Below, in pieces: positions 51,770 to 61,233 of a stretch of 64,000 bases of DNA; the first letter of the stretch is position 1; each line of letters starts with the position of its first letter. The DNA comes from Rhodococcus oryzae (lineage in GTDB: Bacteria; Actinomycetota; Actinomycetes; Mycobacteriales; Mycobacteriaceae), in contig NZ_SUMD01000004.1 in NCBI RefSeq assembly GCF_005049235.1, positions 1 to 64,000 of the forward strand, in the 5' to 3' direction. The position numbers were made by a program, and so were the translations under genes. A model generated the notes under the pieces. It saw only the letters and a program-made list of their open reading frames with translations, made no database searches and was not told the DNA's origin.

Positions 51770-52723
51770 TCAGCGCTGGGCGTTCAGCCCGGCGGGGCTG
51801 TCCAGGTCGCGGGCCGCGTAGGTGTTGCAGGCGCTGACCTGGCCGGTCTTGTAGCCGGTGGCGAACCACTTCTGCCGTTGCGACGAGGAGCCGTGCGTCC
51901 AGCCCTCCGGGTTCACCCGGCCGCTGGATGCCTGCTGGATCCGGTCGTCGCCCACCGAGGAGGCGGCGGACAGGGCGTCCCGGATGTCGTTCTCGCTCAG
52001 CGTCTTGAGGAACGGTGCACCGCCACCGGGGGCCGGCTTGGTGTCCGCGTAGTGCGCCCAGACGCCCGCGTAGCAGTCGGCCTGCAGCTCCGTCCGCACG
52101 GCTCCGGACTCGGCGCCCTTCGGGTCCGCCTGCGCCCGGCCGATGTCGCCGAGCTGATTCTGGATGTGGTGACCGATCTCGTGCGCGACCACATACTCCT
52201 GCGCGAGCGGGCCTGCGCTCGAACCGAACTGGTCCACCAGGAGCTGGAAGAAGCTGGTGTCGAAGTATGCCGTGGAGTCGGCCGGGCAGTAGAACGGGCC
52301 CACGTCGCTGGTGGCATTGCCGCAGCCGGTGTTCACCGCGCCGGAGAAGAGCATGACGCCGGGCTGGACGTAGCGGACACCGGTCTGCTTCTGCAGTTCC
52401 TCACCCCACACCGAGTCGAGGCTCGCGGTGGTGAATGCGACCCGGCAGTTCACGTCGCGGTTGGCGTCCGCTCCGGTCTGACAGTTCTCCAGCTCCGTGA
52501 TCGAGCCGGTACCCAGCTGCGCGGAGTCGGAGGCGCCGGTCAGTCCGCCGAGCAGCGAGCCCGGGTTGCCGCCGAGCAACAGGGCCAAGACGAGCACCAC
52601 CAGTCCGCCGAGGCCGCCACCGAGCGCGGCCTTGCCGCCCCGACCGCCTCCGCCGCGGTGGCTGCCGCCGACCGTCACGCGGCCCGAGTCCATCCGCGCA
52701 CCCTCGTTGAAGGTCATCGTCAT
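51770..52723 (-). CDS. Neutral zinc metallopeptidase, YpfJ family
   Basis: 317 aa from ATG 52723 (MTMTFNEGARMDSG). Gly-rich N-terminus, one TM helix (LGGLVVLVLALLLGG), then the YpfJ domain: the zinc motif AHEIGHHIQNQLGD near residue 188 and the downstream ELQADCYAGVWAHYA with the third ligand. Four cysteines of the domain are present. Probably membrane-anchored and facing outside. The physiological substrate is unknown. Divergent from aspS (146-bp gap). Confidence 0.92.
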   Translation of the reverse strand: MTMTFNEGARMDSGRVTVGGSHRGGGGRGGKAALGGGLGGLVVLVLALLLGGNPGSLLGGLTGASDSAQLGTGSITELENCQTGADANRDVNCRVAFTTASLDSVWGEELQKQTGVRYVQPGVMLFSGAVNTGCGNATSDVGPFYCPADSTAYFDTSFFQLLVDQFGSSAGPLAQEYVVAHEIGHHIQNQLGDIGRAQADPKGAESGAVRTELQADCYAGVWAHYADTKPAPGGGAPFLKTLSENDIRDALSAASSVGDDRIQQASSGRVNPEGWTHGSSSQRQKWFATGYKTGQVSACNTYAARDLDSPAGLNAQR

Positions 52724-52869
52724 CGCTTTCGTTCGAAGTCGAGGAACTGCGGATACAGCTTTACACGCGATCGCGTGCAAAGTTCCGACTGCGCGGTTAT
52801 GTCTTCTGAGTGTCTCTCCGTAGGATCGCACCAACTGAGAAGTCGCTGGATAACTGTGGAAGGAACCCC

Positions 52870-54666
52870 GTGCTGCGCACCCACCTCGCCGGCTCGCTGC
52901 GAGCCGAGCACGCCGCTCAAACCGTCACCCTCACCGGATGGGTTGCCAGGCGTCGCGATCACGGCGGAGTGATCTTCATCGATCTGCGCGACGCCTCCGG
53001 GGTCTCCCAGGTGGTCTTCCGTGAGGGCGAGGTCGCCGAGCAGGCCCATCGCCTGCGCGCCGAGTACTGCGTCAAGATCACCGGCAGCGTCGAGGTCCGG
53101 CCGGAGGGCAACCAGAACTTCGAGATCCCGACCGGCGCGATCGAGGTCAACGCATCCGTCCTCGAGGTGCTCAACGAGAGTGCCCCGCTGCCGTTCCAGC
53201 TCGACGACCAGGTCGGCGAGGAGGCGCGTCTCAAGCACCGCTATCTCGACCTGCGTCGCGAGGGTCCGGGCCAGGCGATCCGGCTGCGCTCCAAGGTGAA
53301 CGCGGCGGCCCGCGAGGTGCTGGCGCACCACGAGTTCGTCGAGGTCGAGACCCCCACCCTGACCCGGTCCACCCCCGAGGGTGCCCGCGACTTCCTGGTG
53401 CCCGCGCGCCTGCAGCCCGGCAGCTTCTACGCGCTGCCGCAGAGCCCGCAGCTGTTCAAGCAGCTGCTGATGGTCGGCGGCATCGAGCGCTACTACCAGA
53501 TCGCGCGCTGCTACCGGGACGAGGATTTCCGTGCCGACCGGCAGCCGGAGTTCACCCAGCTCGACATCGAGATGAGCTTCGTCGAGCAGGACGACGTCAT
53601 CCACCTCGCCGAAGAAATCCTCACCAACGTGTGGAAGCTGATCGGCCACCAGATCACCACCCCGATCCAGCGGATGACCTACGCGGAGGCGATGCGCCGA
53701 TTCGGCTCCGACAAGCCGGACCTGCGTTTCGGGCTCGAGCTCGTCGAGTGCATGGAGTTCTTCAAGGACACCACCTTCCGGGTCTTCCAGGCCGAGTACG
53801 TGGGCGCCGTCGTGATGCCGGGAGGCGCCAGTCAGCCGAGGCGTCAGCTCGACGGCTGGCAGGAGTGGGCGAAGCAGCGCGGCGCCAAGGGACTGGCGTA
53901 CGTACTCATCGGTGAGGACGGGGAACTGACCGGTCCGGTCGCCAAGAACCTGACCGACGCCGAGCGCGAGGGCCTCGCCGCGCATGTCGGTGCCAAGCCG
54001 GGTGACTGCATCTTCTTCGCGGCGGGCCCGACGAAGCAGATGCGCGCCCTGCTGGGCGCCGCTCGCGGTGAGATCGCGCGCAAGCAGGACCTCATCGATC
54101 CGAACGCGTGGGCCTTCCTGTGGGTCGTCGACGCGCCGATGTTCGAGCCGACCGCCGACGCCACCGCGAGCGGTGACGTCGCACTCGGCTACAGCGCGTG
54201 GACCGCCGTGCACCACGCCTTCACCTCGCCCAAGCCCGAGTCGATGGACACCTTCGACACCGATCCCGGTAAGGCGCTGGCCTACGCGTACGACATCGTC
54301 TGCAACGGCAACGAGATCGGTGGCGGCAGTATTCGTATCCACCGCAAGGACATTCAGGAACGCGTCTTCAAGGTGATGGGGATCGACCACGAGGAGGCGG
54401 AGGACAAGTTCGGCTTCCTCATCGACGCCTTCTCCTACGGTGCGCCCCCGCACGGCGGCATCGCGTTCGGCTGGGATCGCATCACCGCGCTGCTCGCCGG
54501 GATGGACTCGATCCGCGAGGTCATCGCCTTCCCGAAGTCGGGCGGCGGAGTCGACCCCCTCACCGACGCGCCCGCGCCGATCACCCCGCTGCAGCGCAAG
54601 GAGTCGGGCATCGACGCCAAGCCGGAGCCCAAGGGCGCGTCGGAGACGGAAACGCCGGCCTCCTGA
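52870..54666 (+). CDS. aspS: Aspartyl-tRNA synthetase
   Basis: 598 aa, bacterial-type class IIb synthetase. The N-terminal OB anticodon-binding domain begins [20 protein letters not shown]. The catalytic core has [20 protein letters not shown] and motif 2 [20 protein letters not shown] near residue 220, the bacterial GAD insertion (about 290-410), and motif 3 [20 protein letters not shown] near 535. GTG 52870 matches the homologous start. The C-terminal tail is Lys/Glu-rich. Whether it also charges tRNA-Asn cannot be told from sequence alone. Confidence 0.97.
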   Translation: MLRTHLAGSLRAEHAAQTVTLTGWVARRRDHGGVIFIDLRDASGVSQVVFREGEVAEQAHRLRAEYCVKITGSVEVRPEGNQNFEIPTGAIEVNASVLEVLNESAPLPFQLDDQVGEEARLKHRYLDLRREGPGQAIRLRSKVNAAAREVLAHHEFVEVETPTLTRSTPEGARDFLVPARLQPGSFYALPQSPQLFKQLLMVGGIERYYQIARCYRDEDFRADRQPEFTQLDIEMSFVEQDDVIHLAEEILTNVWKLIGHQITTPIQRMTYAEAMRRFGSDKPDLRFGLELVECMEFFKDTTFRVFQAEYVGAVVMPGGASQPRRQLDGWQEWAKQRGAKGLAYVLIGEDGELTGPVAKNLTDAEREGLAAHVGAKPGDCIFFAAGPTKQMRALLGAARGEIARKQDLIDPNAWAFLWVVDAPMFEPTADATASGDVALGYSAWTAVHHAFTSPKPESMDTFDTDPGKALAYAYDIVCNGNEIGGGSIRIHRKDIQERVFKVMGIDHEEAEDKFGFLIDAFSYGAPPHGGIAFGWDRITALLAGMDSIREVIAFPKSGGGVDPLTDAPAPITPLQRKESGIDAKPEPKGASETETPAS

Positions 54667-54682
54667 CCGGACACGGCAAGGA

Positions 54683-54722
54683 CTCCAGCGGTTCGGGGGC
54701 GATCGCCCTCGGACCGCTGGAG
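54683..54722 (+). terminator. Hairpin terminator after aspS
   Basis: 10-bp arms (54683-54692 with 54713-54722) with a partly paired GC-rich interior, 16 bp after the stop. The following 150 bp up to the phosphotransferase gene contain no gene. Confidence 0.8.
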
Positions 54723-54874
54723 CCGTCATGGCGGATGTCGGCTCGCTGCCTCTATCAATTTTTCGTACGGATCGGTCTGTTTCTGCAGGTCCGCATGGCG
54801 GGTCCATCGGGAACCGACCGGACGGGCGACAGAGGGGGCCCGCGTCGGGGCCCGGGCGGGTAGGTTGGACGGCG

Positions 54875-56062
54875 ATGACCGCACTATTGGCCGACCCCGT
54901 TTCAGAGGTAGTCGCAGCAGCCGAGCAGCTGCTGGAGCGACGTACCGGAGCTCCGGTCACCCTTGTTGACCCCATCGATCTGGGCGGCAGCGGCCGCACG
55001 GTCGTGTTGCGCGTCCGCTGCGCCGAGAATCCCTTCTCGCTGCCACGCACATTGGTGATCAAGCAGGTCCGTGAGCTGTCCCCAGAGGCCGAGGCCAGGC
55101 GCATCGCCGCCTACGCCGCGCTGCCCGCCGACGAGCCGCGGGTGATGGACACCGCCTTCCTCCGCGAGGCCGTCTCGTACCAGTTCGCGACCGCGCTGGC
55201 GACCGACAGCAGGCCGGGCCCGGAACTGATCGCCTACGACCTCGACGCTCGACTGCTGGTGCTCACCGATCTCGGTGACGCCACCCCGATCGCCGAACTT
55301 CTCCAGCAGGCCGACGAGGCGGCGGTCACCAACTCGCTGATGGCACTGGCTCAGGCGATCGGCCGGATGCACGCCGCGACCGTAGGGCGCGAGGAGGACT
55401 TCACCGCGCTGCTGCGCCGCGCCGACGTGCCGCACTTCGGCAACAGCATCTCCGAGCAGGTGGTCGCGTCCGCCCCGAAGGTGCCCGCGTTGCTGCGCCG
55501 CGAGCTCGGCATCGAGGTCGGCCAGGACATCGTCGATCGCGTCACGAAGGCCGCGCGTCTCTTCGACGGCGGCCGCTACCGCGCTTTCAGCCCGTCGGAC
55601 CTCTGCCCGGACAACATCATCGTCAACGATGCCGGGGTGCGCTTCCTGGACTACGAGTGGGGCGGGTTCCGCGACGCGACGCTCGACATCGCCTACGCCC
55701 TCGTGTCGTTTCCCGGCTGCCTGTGCGGGGTCGAGCTGTCGCCGGAGCGCTCGGCGGCGATGGCCGAGGCCTGGCGCGCCGAGGTGGTCGGCATGTGGCC
55801 GCAGCTGTCCGACGACGAGGTGCTCTGTGCCAGGATGCTCGAGGCCCAGCTGATCTGGGTCTGGCTCTCGACCTACTGGTTCCTGCCCGATGACCACGAG
55901 CGGATCGCTGCCGCCCGCGAGCATCACCTGTCGTTGCCGCGATCGAAGGCGCTGATCGCGCGGTGGAACACACTCGCGTCCTGCGCCGACCACGCCGGGG
56001 CCCCCGACGTGGCCGCGCATGCCCGCGAGGTCGCGGAGCGGCTCGCGACGTACTGGACGTAG
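54875..56062 (+). CDS. APH-like phosphotransferase (aminoglycoside/homoserine kinase fold)
   Basis: 395 aa. Kinase-like fold with nucleotide-binding strands near the N-terminus (DLGGSGRTVVLRVRC, TLVIKQVRE with the Lys). Catalytic region FSPSDLCPDNIIVNDAGVRF (D242, N247) and LDYEWGGFRDATLDIAYALV with the metal-binding Asp. In the family the catalytic motif is HGDxxxxN; here the first two residues are Pro-Ser. No antibiotic target can be inferred. ATG 54875; it is followed after 24 bp by the FAD oxidoreductase gene. Confidence 0.82.
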   Translation: MTALLADPVSEVVAAAEQLLERRTGAPVTLVDPIDLGGSGRTVVLRVRCAENPFSLPRTLVIKQVRELSPEAEARRIAAYAALPADEPRVMDTAFLREAVSYQFATALATDSRPGPELIAYDLDARLLVLTDLGDATPIAELLQQADEAAVTNSLMALAQAIGRMHAATVGREEDFTALLRRADVPHFGNSISEQVVASAPKVPALLRRELGIEVGQDIVDRVTKAARLFDGGRYRAFSPSDLCPDNIIVNDAGVRFLDYEWGGFRDATLDIAYALVSFPGCLCGVELSPERSAAMAEAWRAEVVGMWPQLSDDEVLCARMLEAQLIWVWLSTYWFLPDDHERIAAAREHHLSLPRSKALIARWNTLASCADHAGAPDVAAHAREVAERLATYWT

Positions 56063-56086
56063 GGACGTCAGTCGCGAGGAGGGCCG

Positions 56087-57520
56087 ATGAGCTCGGCGCT
56101 GGTCGTCGGCAGCGGACCCAACGGGCTCGCCGCCGCCGTGCACCTCGCGCGGAACGGCGTCGAGGTGCGGGTGCTCGAGGCGGCCGACACGATCGGCGGT
56201 GGTACCCGCTCCGGTGAGTTGACAGTTCCCGGTCTGATCCATGATCACTGTTCGGCGTTCCACCCGATGGGCATCGGCTCTCCGTACCTGGCCACGCTCG
56301 GCCTCGAGAAGTACGGCCTGACCTGGCGATGGGCCGAGATCGACTGCGCCCATCCCCTCGACAGTGGCGATGCGGGCGCCCTGCACCGTTCGATCGAGGA
56401 CACCGCAGCGGGGCTCGGTGTCGACGGGCAACGCTGGCGCCGGATGTTCGGTGACCTGGCGGACGGGTTCGACGCCCTCGCCGAGGACCTGATGCGCCCG
56501 GTGCTCGCCTTCCCGCGCCACCCGGTCCGCCTCGCGGCCTTCGGGCCGCGAGCGTTGCTCCCCGCCACCGTCACCGCACGGTGGTGGCGAACGGAGAAGG
56601 CGCGCGCGCTGTTCGGTGGCCTCGCTGCGCACGCGTACTGCCGGCTCGACCGGCCGGCCACCTCCGCGGTGGGACTGATGATCACCGCCGCCGGACACCG
56701 CTATGGCTGGCCGGTGGCCGAGGGTGGATCGCGGTCGATCACCGATGCGCTCGCGGCGATGCTCGTCGAGCACGGCGGCACCATCGAGACCGGCGTGCGC
56801 GTGCGCACCTCGGCCGACATCCCGCCCGCGGACGTGGTGCTGCTCGACGTCGCGCCCGCAGGCGCCGTCCGGATTCTGAGGGACCGGCTCCCTGCGCGGG
56901 TGGCGCGCGCCTACGCGCGGTACCGCCCGGCGCCGGGTGCGTACAAGGTCGACTTCGCGATCGACGGCCACGTGCCGTGGACGAACCCCGACTGCCGCAG
57001 AGCCGGAACTGTCCACCTCGGTGGCGACTTCGCCGAGATCGCGGCCAGTGAGCGTCTGGTCGGTGCGGGAGTGATGCCGCGGCGCCCGTTCGTCCTCATC
57101 GGGCAGCAGTACCTCGCGGACCCGACGCGATCACGGGGCGATGTGCATCCCCTGTACGCGTATGCCCATGTCCCGCACGGATACCCGGGTGATGCGACGG
57201 AGGCGGTGATCGCGCAGATCGAGCGTTTCGCACCCGGATTCCGCGACCGGATCATCGCGACCGATGTCGCCGGGCCCGCCCGGCTGGCCGAGGACAATCC
57301 GAACCAGGCGGGGGGCGACATCATCGGCGGCGCGAACAGCGGACCCCAGGTGGTCTTTCGGCCGCGGACGGCGCGTGACCCGTACGACACCGGCGTCGAG
57401 GGGACCTTCCTCTGTTCCGCCTCAACCCCGCCCGGCGCGGGCGCACACGGGATGTCCGGGTACAACGCGGCCCGGTCCGCCCTGCGTCATCTGCGCAGGG
57501 CGGACCGGGAGAGGCGGTGA
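56087..57520 (+). CDS. FAD-dependent oxidoreductase (phytoene-desaturase-like)
   Basis: 477 aa. N-terminal dinucleotide motif ALVVGSGPNGLAAAVHLARN followed by VLEAADTIGGGTRS, and a C-terminal substrate/FAD motif STPPGAGAHGMSGYNAARSA near residue 450. It belongs to the phytoene dehydrogenase/CrtI-related or pyridine-nucleotide oxidoreductase group. No carotenoid genes are nearby, so the substrate is open. ATG 56087 with GAGGAGGG upstream. It converges on phoD1; a short hairpin (57530-57545) lies at the junction. Confidence 0.87.
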   Translation: MSSALVVGSGPNGLAAAVHLARNGVEVRVLEAADTIGGGTRSGELTVPGLIHDHCSAFHPMGIGSPYLATLGLEKYGLTWRWAEIDCAHPLDSGDAGALHRSIEDTAAGLGVDGQRWRRMFGDLADGFDALAEDLMRPVLAFPRHPVRLAAFGPRALLPATVTARWWRTEKARALFGGLAAHAYCRLDRPATSAVGLMITAAGHRYGWPVAEGGSRSITDALAAMLVEHGGTIETGVRVRTSADIPPADVVLLDVAPAGAVRILRDRLPARVARAYARYRPAPGAYKVDFAIDGHVPWTNPDCRRAGTVHLGGDFAEIAASERLVGAGVMPRRPFVLIGQQYLADPTRSRGDVHPLYAYAHVPHGYPGDATEAVIAQIERFAPGFRDRIIATDVAGPARLAEDNPNQAGGDIIGGANSGPQVVFRPRTARDPYDTGVEGTFLCSASTPPGAGAHGMSGYNAARSALRHLRRADRERR

Positions 57521-57544
57521 CGCGGACTCAGCGCCGCCTGGCGC

Positions 57545-59266
57545 TCACGCGCCGGGTCGGTATGCGGCGGGGTCGAGCGGTGCGCCGACCGGGAACGTGC
57601 GCTGGGCGCCGTCCGCCACCCGGTAGCTCGCGGCGTGGTGGACCGCCGCGTTGGGGTCGGCCGGGTCGCTGATGTAGAACCAGTCCATCTGCGAACCGGC
57701 GGTGGCGATCTCGAACACGCCGTATCCGTGGGAGTCGAGTTCGACGTACCGCACGTGCCGGTTGACCGCCTTGAACCCCTCCTCCGCCGCGACAGAGACG
57801 GACCGCGGTGGCGCCCCCAGCTTCTCGTCGATGTTCGGGGAGGTCACCGACGGCACCACGAACTCGGTGCCGACCGTGGGGCCGGCCGGGTAGTTCGCGG
57901 CGTCGATCGGCAGGTCGCAGGCCCAGGACGTGTGGATGTCGCCCGTCAGGAAGACCGTGTTGTCGACACCCGCCGCGGTGATCGCATCGAACAACCGGCG
58001 GCGGTCGGCGGAGTAGCCGTCCCACTGGTCGGTGTTGTACGGAATCCCGGCATCGGGGACTCCGATCATGTCGGTGAGGGCCGCGGTGGTCTTGGTGTCC
58101 AGGGGCGGGAACACGCAGGGCGCGATCATCACCGGGTTGCCGACGATCTTCCATCGGGCAGGCGAGGACACGATGCCTTTGGTCAGCCAGTCCATCTGGG
58201 CGCCGCCAGCGATGGTCCGGTCGGGCGAGTCCACCTGGCGCCAGCCGGCCCCCGACGCGGCAGGCTCGTCGCGGTAGGTGCGCAGATCGAGCATGGAGAT
58301 CTCAGCGAGGTTGCCGAACTGGAAGCGCCGGTACAGCGTGATCTCGGTGGAGGATCCGGTGACCCGCACAGGCATCCACTCGAAGTAGGCGCGGGTGGAA
58401 CTGGCCTTGCGGGTGGCCCAGTCGCCCTCGGTGGCGGGGTTGTGGTTCTCCGCGCCGCCGTCGAAGGAGTTGTCCGCGGACTCGTGGTCGTCCCAGGTCG
58501 CGATGAACGGCAGTCGCGCGTGCAGGTCCATCAGATCCGGGTCGGTCTTGTACTGGGCGTGCCGGATCCGGTAATCGGCGAGCGAGACGATCTCATGGGC
58601 CGGGTCGTGCGGCCGGACGGCTCCGTTGCGCCCCCCGTACTCACCGCGGCCGTACTCGTAGATGTAATCGCCGAGATGCAGGATCGCGTCAAGATCCTCG
58701 CGCTGCGCGAGGTGGCGGTACACGGAGAAGTAGCCGGCCTCCCAGTTCGAGCAGGACACCACGCCGAAGCGCAGCCGTGCCAGATCCGCGTCGTTTGCCG
58801 GTGCGGTCCTGGTGCGCCCGACGGGGGAGACCTGCCCGGCGACCGCGCCGCCGCGGGCGGTGAAGCGGTAGTGGTAGGAGGTGGCGGGCTTCAGGCCGGT
58901 GACGTCGACCTTGGCGGTGTGGTCGGTGTCGGCGTTCGCCGTCACGGTGCCGCTGCGCACGATGGTGGCGAAGCCGGGGTCGGTCGCGACCTGCCATTCC
59001 AGCGAGATCGATGCTCCCACACCGGATCCGGGCTGCGCGTCGGGGGACGGGGTGACGCGGGTCCAGATTATGACCCGGTCGGGGAGCGGGTCGCCGGAGG
59101 CGATGCCGTGCGCGAAGCCGACTGCGGGCGCGCCCGGCGCGGCGGCGGCGGTGCCCGCGGCCACAACGGTGATGCCCACACCCGCGAGGGCGGCCGAGCT
59201 CTTCAGCAGGGTGCGCCTGCTCACGCTCGGCATGGTGGTGTGGTCGGGAAGGCAGTTGTCAGACAC
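57545..59266 (-). CDS. phoD: Alkaline phosphatase D (PhoD), copy 1
   Basis: 573 aa from GTG 59266 (VSDNCLPD), a codon conserved in both copies; ATG 59332 (MNIGRS) would give 595 aa and a very long n-region. Twin-arginine signal SRRTLLKSSAALAGVG. PhoD N-terminal domain, then the metallophosphatase core: FGVVSCSNWEAGYF with the Fe-ligand Cys, LHLGDYIYEYGRG, FIATWDDHESADNSFDGG, FLTGDIHTSWACDLPID. It releases phosphate from organic esters outside the cell, with Fe and Ca cofactors. It lies 110 bp (start to stop) downstream of the near-identical copy 2 on the same strand. Confidence 0.92.
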   Translation of the reverse strand: MSDNCLPDHTTMPSVSRRTLLKSSAALAGVGITVVAAGTAAAAPGAPAVGFAHGIASGDPLPDRVIIWTRVTPSPDAQPGSGVGASISLEWQVATDPGFATIVRSGTVTANADTDHTAKVDVTGLKPATSYHYRFTARGGAVAGQVSPVGRTRTAPANDADLARLRFGVVSCSNWEAGYFSVYRHLAQREDLDAILHLGDYIYEYGRGEYGGRNGAVRPHDPAHEIVSLADYRIRHAQYKTDPDLMDLHARLPFIATWDDHESADNSFDGGAENHNPATEGDWATRKASSTRAYFEWMPVRVTGSSTEITLYRRFQFGNLAEISMLDLRTYRDEPAASGAGWRQVDSPDRTIAGGAQMDWLTKGIVSSPARWKIVGNPVMIAPCVFPPLDTKTTAALTDMIGVPDAGIPYNTDQWDGYSADRRRLFDAITAAGVDNTVFLTGDIHTSWACDLPIDAANYPAGPTVGTEFVVPSVTSPNIDEKLGAPPRSVSVAAEEGFKAVNRHVRYVELDSHGYGVFEIATAGSQMDWFYISDPADPNAAVHHAASYRVADGAQRTFPVGAPLDPAAYRPGA

Positions 59267-59326
59267 CCGAGCATCACAGCCGAACATGGACGCGTGTTCA
59301 AACTGCAACGGGGTCGATCGCCCAAT

Positions 59327-59348
59327 GTTCATCTGACGTTCGTCCTCG
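59327..59348 (+). promoter_or_regulatory. Candidate PHO box upstream of phoD copy 1
   Basis: Two adjoining 11-nt units on the plus strand: GTTCATCTGAC (59327-59337) and GTTCGTCCTCG (59338-59348). Streptomyces PhoP boxes and mycobacterial RegX3 sites are 11-nt direct repeats beginning GTTCA(C/T). The site is about 60 bp upstream of the chosen phoD1 start, in the reverse orientation relative to the gene. Motif-based inference; it overlaps the alternative MNI start. Confidence 0.4.
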
Positions 59349-59376
59349 TGTCGTTCGGATGCGGGCGGTCTGGAGC

Positions 59377-61095
59377 TCATGCGCCCGGATGGTGGGCCGC
59401 GGGGTCGAGCGGTGTGCCGACCGGGACCGTGCGCTGGGTGCCGTCCGCGACCCGGAAGCTCGCCCCATGGCGCACTGTCGCGTTGGGGTCGATCGGGTCA
59501 CTGATGTAGTACCAGTCCATTTGCGAACCGGCGGGGGCGATCTCGAACACGCCGTAACCGTGCGAGTCGAAGTCGAGATACCGGATGTGCCGGTTGACCG
59601 CCTTGTACGCCTCCTCCACCGCGAGGCTGGCAGTGCGGGGCGGCACGCCGAGCGAGTCGTCCATGTTCGGGGAGGTCACCGACGGCACCACGAGTTCGGT
59701 GCCGATCGTGGGGCCCGCCGGGTAGTTCGCGGCGTCGAGGGGAAGGTCGCAGGCCCAGGAGGTGTGGACGTCGCCGGTCAGGAAGACCGTGTTGTCGACA
59801 CCCGCGTCGGCGATCGCGTTGTACAGGCGGCGGCGGTCGGCGGCGTAGCCGTCCCACGAGTCGGTGCCGTAGGGAATGCCCGCCTGGGGCACTCCGATGA
59901 GATCGGTGAGTGCCTTGGTGGTCTTGGGGTCCAGCGGCGGGATCAGGGTGGGCGCGATCATCACCGGGTTGCCGACCACCTTCCACTGGGTCGGCGAGGA
60001 CACGATGCCCGTGGTGAGCCAGTCCATCTGGGCGCGGCCGGTGATGGTCCGGTCGGGGGAGTCCACCTCGTGCCCGGCGGTGGCGGCAGGCTGCACGTCG
60101 CGGTAGGTGCGCAGGTCGAGCATGGAGATCTCGGCGAGGTTGCCGAACCGGAAGCGCCGGTAGGTCGTCACCTCGGCGCCGGCCCCGGTGGGCCGCACGG
60201 GCATCCACTCGAAGTAGGCGCGCACGGAACTGGCCTTGCGGGAGGCCCAGTCTCCCTCGGTGGCGGGGTTGTGGTTCTCGGCGCCGCCGTCGTAGGCGTT
60301 GTCGGCGGACTCGTGGTCGTCCCAGGTCGCGATGAACGGCACCCGGGCGTGCAGCGCCATCAGGTCCGGGTCGGTCTTGTGCTGGGCGTGCCGAATCCGG
60401 TAGTCGGCGAGGGAGACGATCTCGTGCGGCGGGTCGGTGGGCCGGACCGCACCGTTGCGTCCTCCGTACTCGCCGCGGCCGTACTCGTAGATGTAGTCGC
60501 CGAGATGCAGGACCGCGTCGAGGTCCTCGCGCTGCGCGAGGTGGCGGTAGGCGGAGAAGAATCCGGCCTCCCAGTTGGAGCAGGACACCACGCCGAAGCG
60601 CAGCCGCGCCAGGTCGGCATCGTTGGCGGGCGCGGTGAGGGTGCGACCAACGGGGGAGACCTGGCCGCCGACCGCACCGCCGCGGGCGGTGAAGCGGTAG
60701 TGGTAGACGGTCGCTGGCTTCAGGCCGGTGACGTCGACCTTCGCGGTGTGGTCGGAGGCGGCGTCCGCGGTCACGGTCCCGCTGCGCACGACCGAGTCGA
60801 AGACGGGGTCGGTCGCGACCTGCCAGTCCAGTGCGACCGCCGCTCCCGCGCCGGATCCGGGCAGCGCGTCGGCGGACGGGGTGACGCGGGTCCAGATGAT
60901 GACCCGATCGGGGAGCGGATCGCCGGACGCGACGCCGTGCGCGAAGCCGACGACGCCCGCGCCGGGCGCCGCGCCTGCGGTACCCGCGGCCGCAACGCCC
61001 AGCCCCACGCCCGCGAGCGCGGCCGAGCTCTTCAGAAGGGTCCGCCTGCTCAGGCTCGGCAGGGTGGTGCGGTCGGGAAGCCAGTTGTCAGACAC
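59377..61095 (-). CDS. phoD: Alkaline phosphatase D (PhoD), copy 2
   Basis: 572 aa from the conserved GTG 61095 (VSDNWLPD); the alternative ATG 61161 (MNIRPQ) gives 594 aa. Tat signal SRRTLLKSSAALAGVG identical to copy 1. The core motifs FGVVSCSNWEAGFFSAYRHL, LHLGDYIYEYGRG, FIATWDDHESADNAYDGG and FLTGDVHTSWACDLPLD are all intact, so both copies should be active. Very high similarity along the whole length indicates recent tandem duplication. As the upstream copy, it may lead a two-gene phosphate-starvation unit. Confidence 0.92.
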   Translation of the reverse strand: MSDNWLPDRTTLPSLSRRTLLKSSAALAGVGLGVAAAGTAGAAPGAGVVGFAHGVASGDPLPDRVIIWTRVTPSADALPGSGAGAAVALDWQVATDPVFDSVVRSGTVTADAASDHTAKVDVTGLKPATVYHYRFTARGGAVGGQVSPVGRTLTAPANDADLARLRFGVVSCSNWEAGFFSAYRHLAQREDLDAVLHLGDYIYEYGRGEYGGRNGAVRPTDPPHEIVSLADYRIRHAQHKTDPDLMALHARVPFIATWDDHESADNAYDGGAENHNPATEGDWASRKASSVRAYFEWMPVRPTGAGAEVTTYRRFRFGNLAEISMLDLRTYRDVQPAATAGHEVDSPDRTITGRAQMDWLTTGIVSSPTQWKVVGNPVMIAPTLIPPLDPKTTKALTDLIGVPQAGIPYGTDSWDGYAADRRRLYNAIADAGVDNTVFLTGDVHTSWACDLPLDAANYPAGPTIGTELVVPSVTSPNMDDSLGVPPRTASLAVEEAYKAVNRHIRYLDFDSHGYGVFEIAPAGSQMDWYYISDPIDPNATVRHGASFRVADGTQRTVPVGTPLDPAAHHPGA

Positions 61096-61155
61096 CCGAA
61101 GATCAGAACCGAACTTGGACGTGTGTTCAACACGTGGCGGGCCCTGGGGCCGGAT

Positions 61156-61177
61156 ATTCATCTGGCGTTTACTACCT
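61156..61177 (+). promoter_or_regulatory. Candidate PHO box upstream of phoD copy 2
   Basis: ATTCATCTGGC (61156-61166) and GTTTACTACCT (61167-61177), 11-nt units in the same place and orientation as at copy 1 but less close to the GTTCA(C/T) consensus. About 60 bp upstream of GTG 61095. Inference. Confidence 0.3.
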
Positions 61178-61233
61178 TGTCGTCCGGCGCGGTCGGGGGC
61201 ACCCGCGTCGGTGCCCTTTAGTAGCGTCGACAC

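Noticed and set aside
57530-57545. Short hairpin at the FAD oxidoreductase/phoD1 junction as a terminator
   Set aside because: Only 6-bp arms and it overlaps the phoD1 stop codon; too weak to list as a feature.
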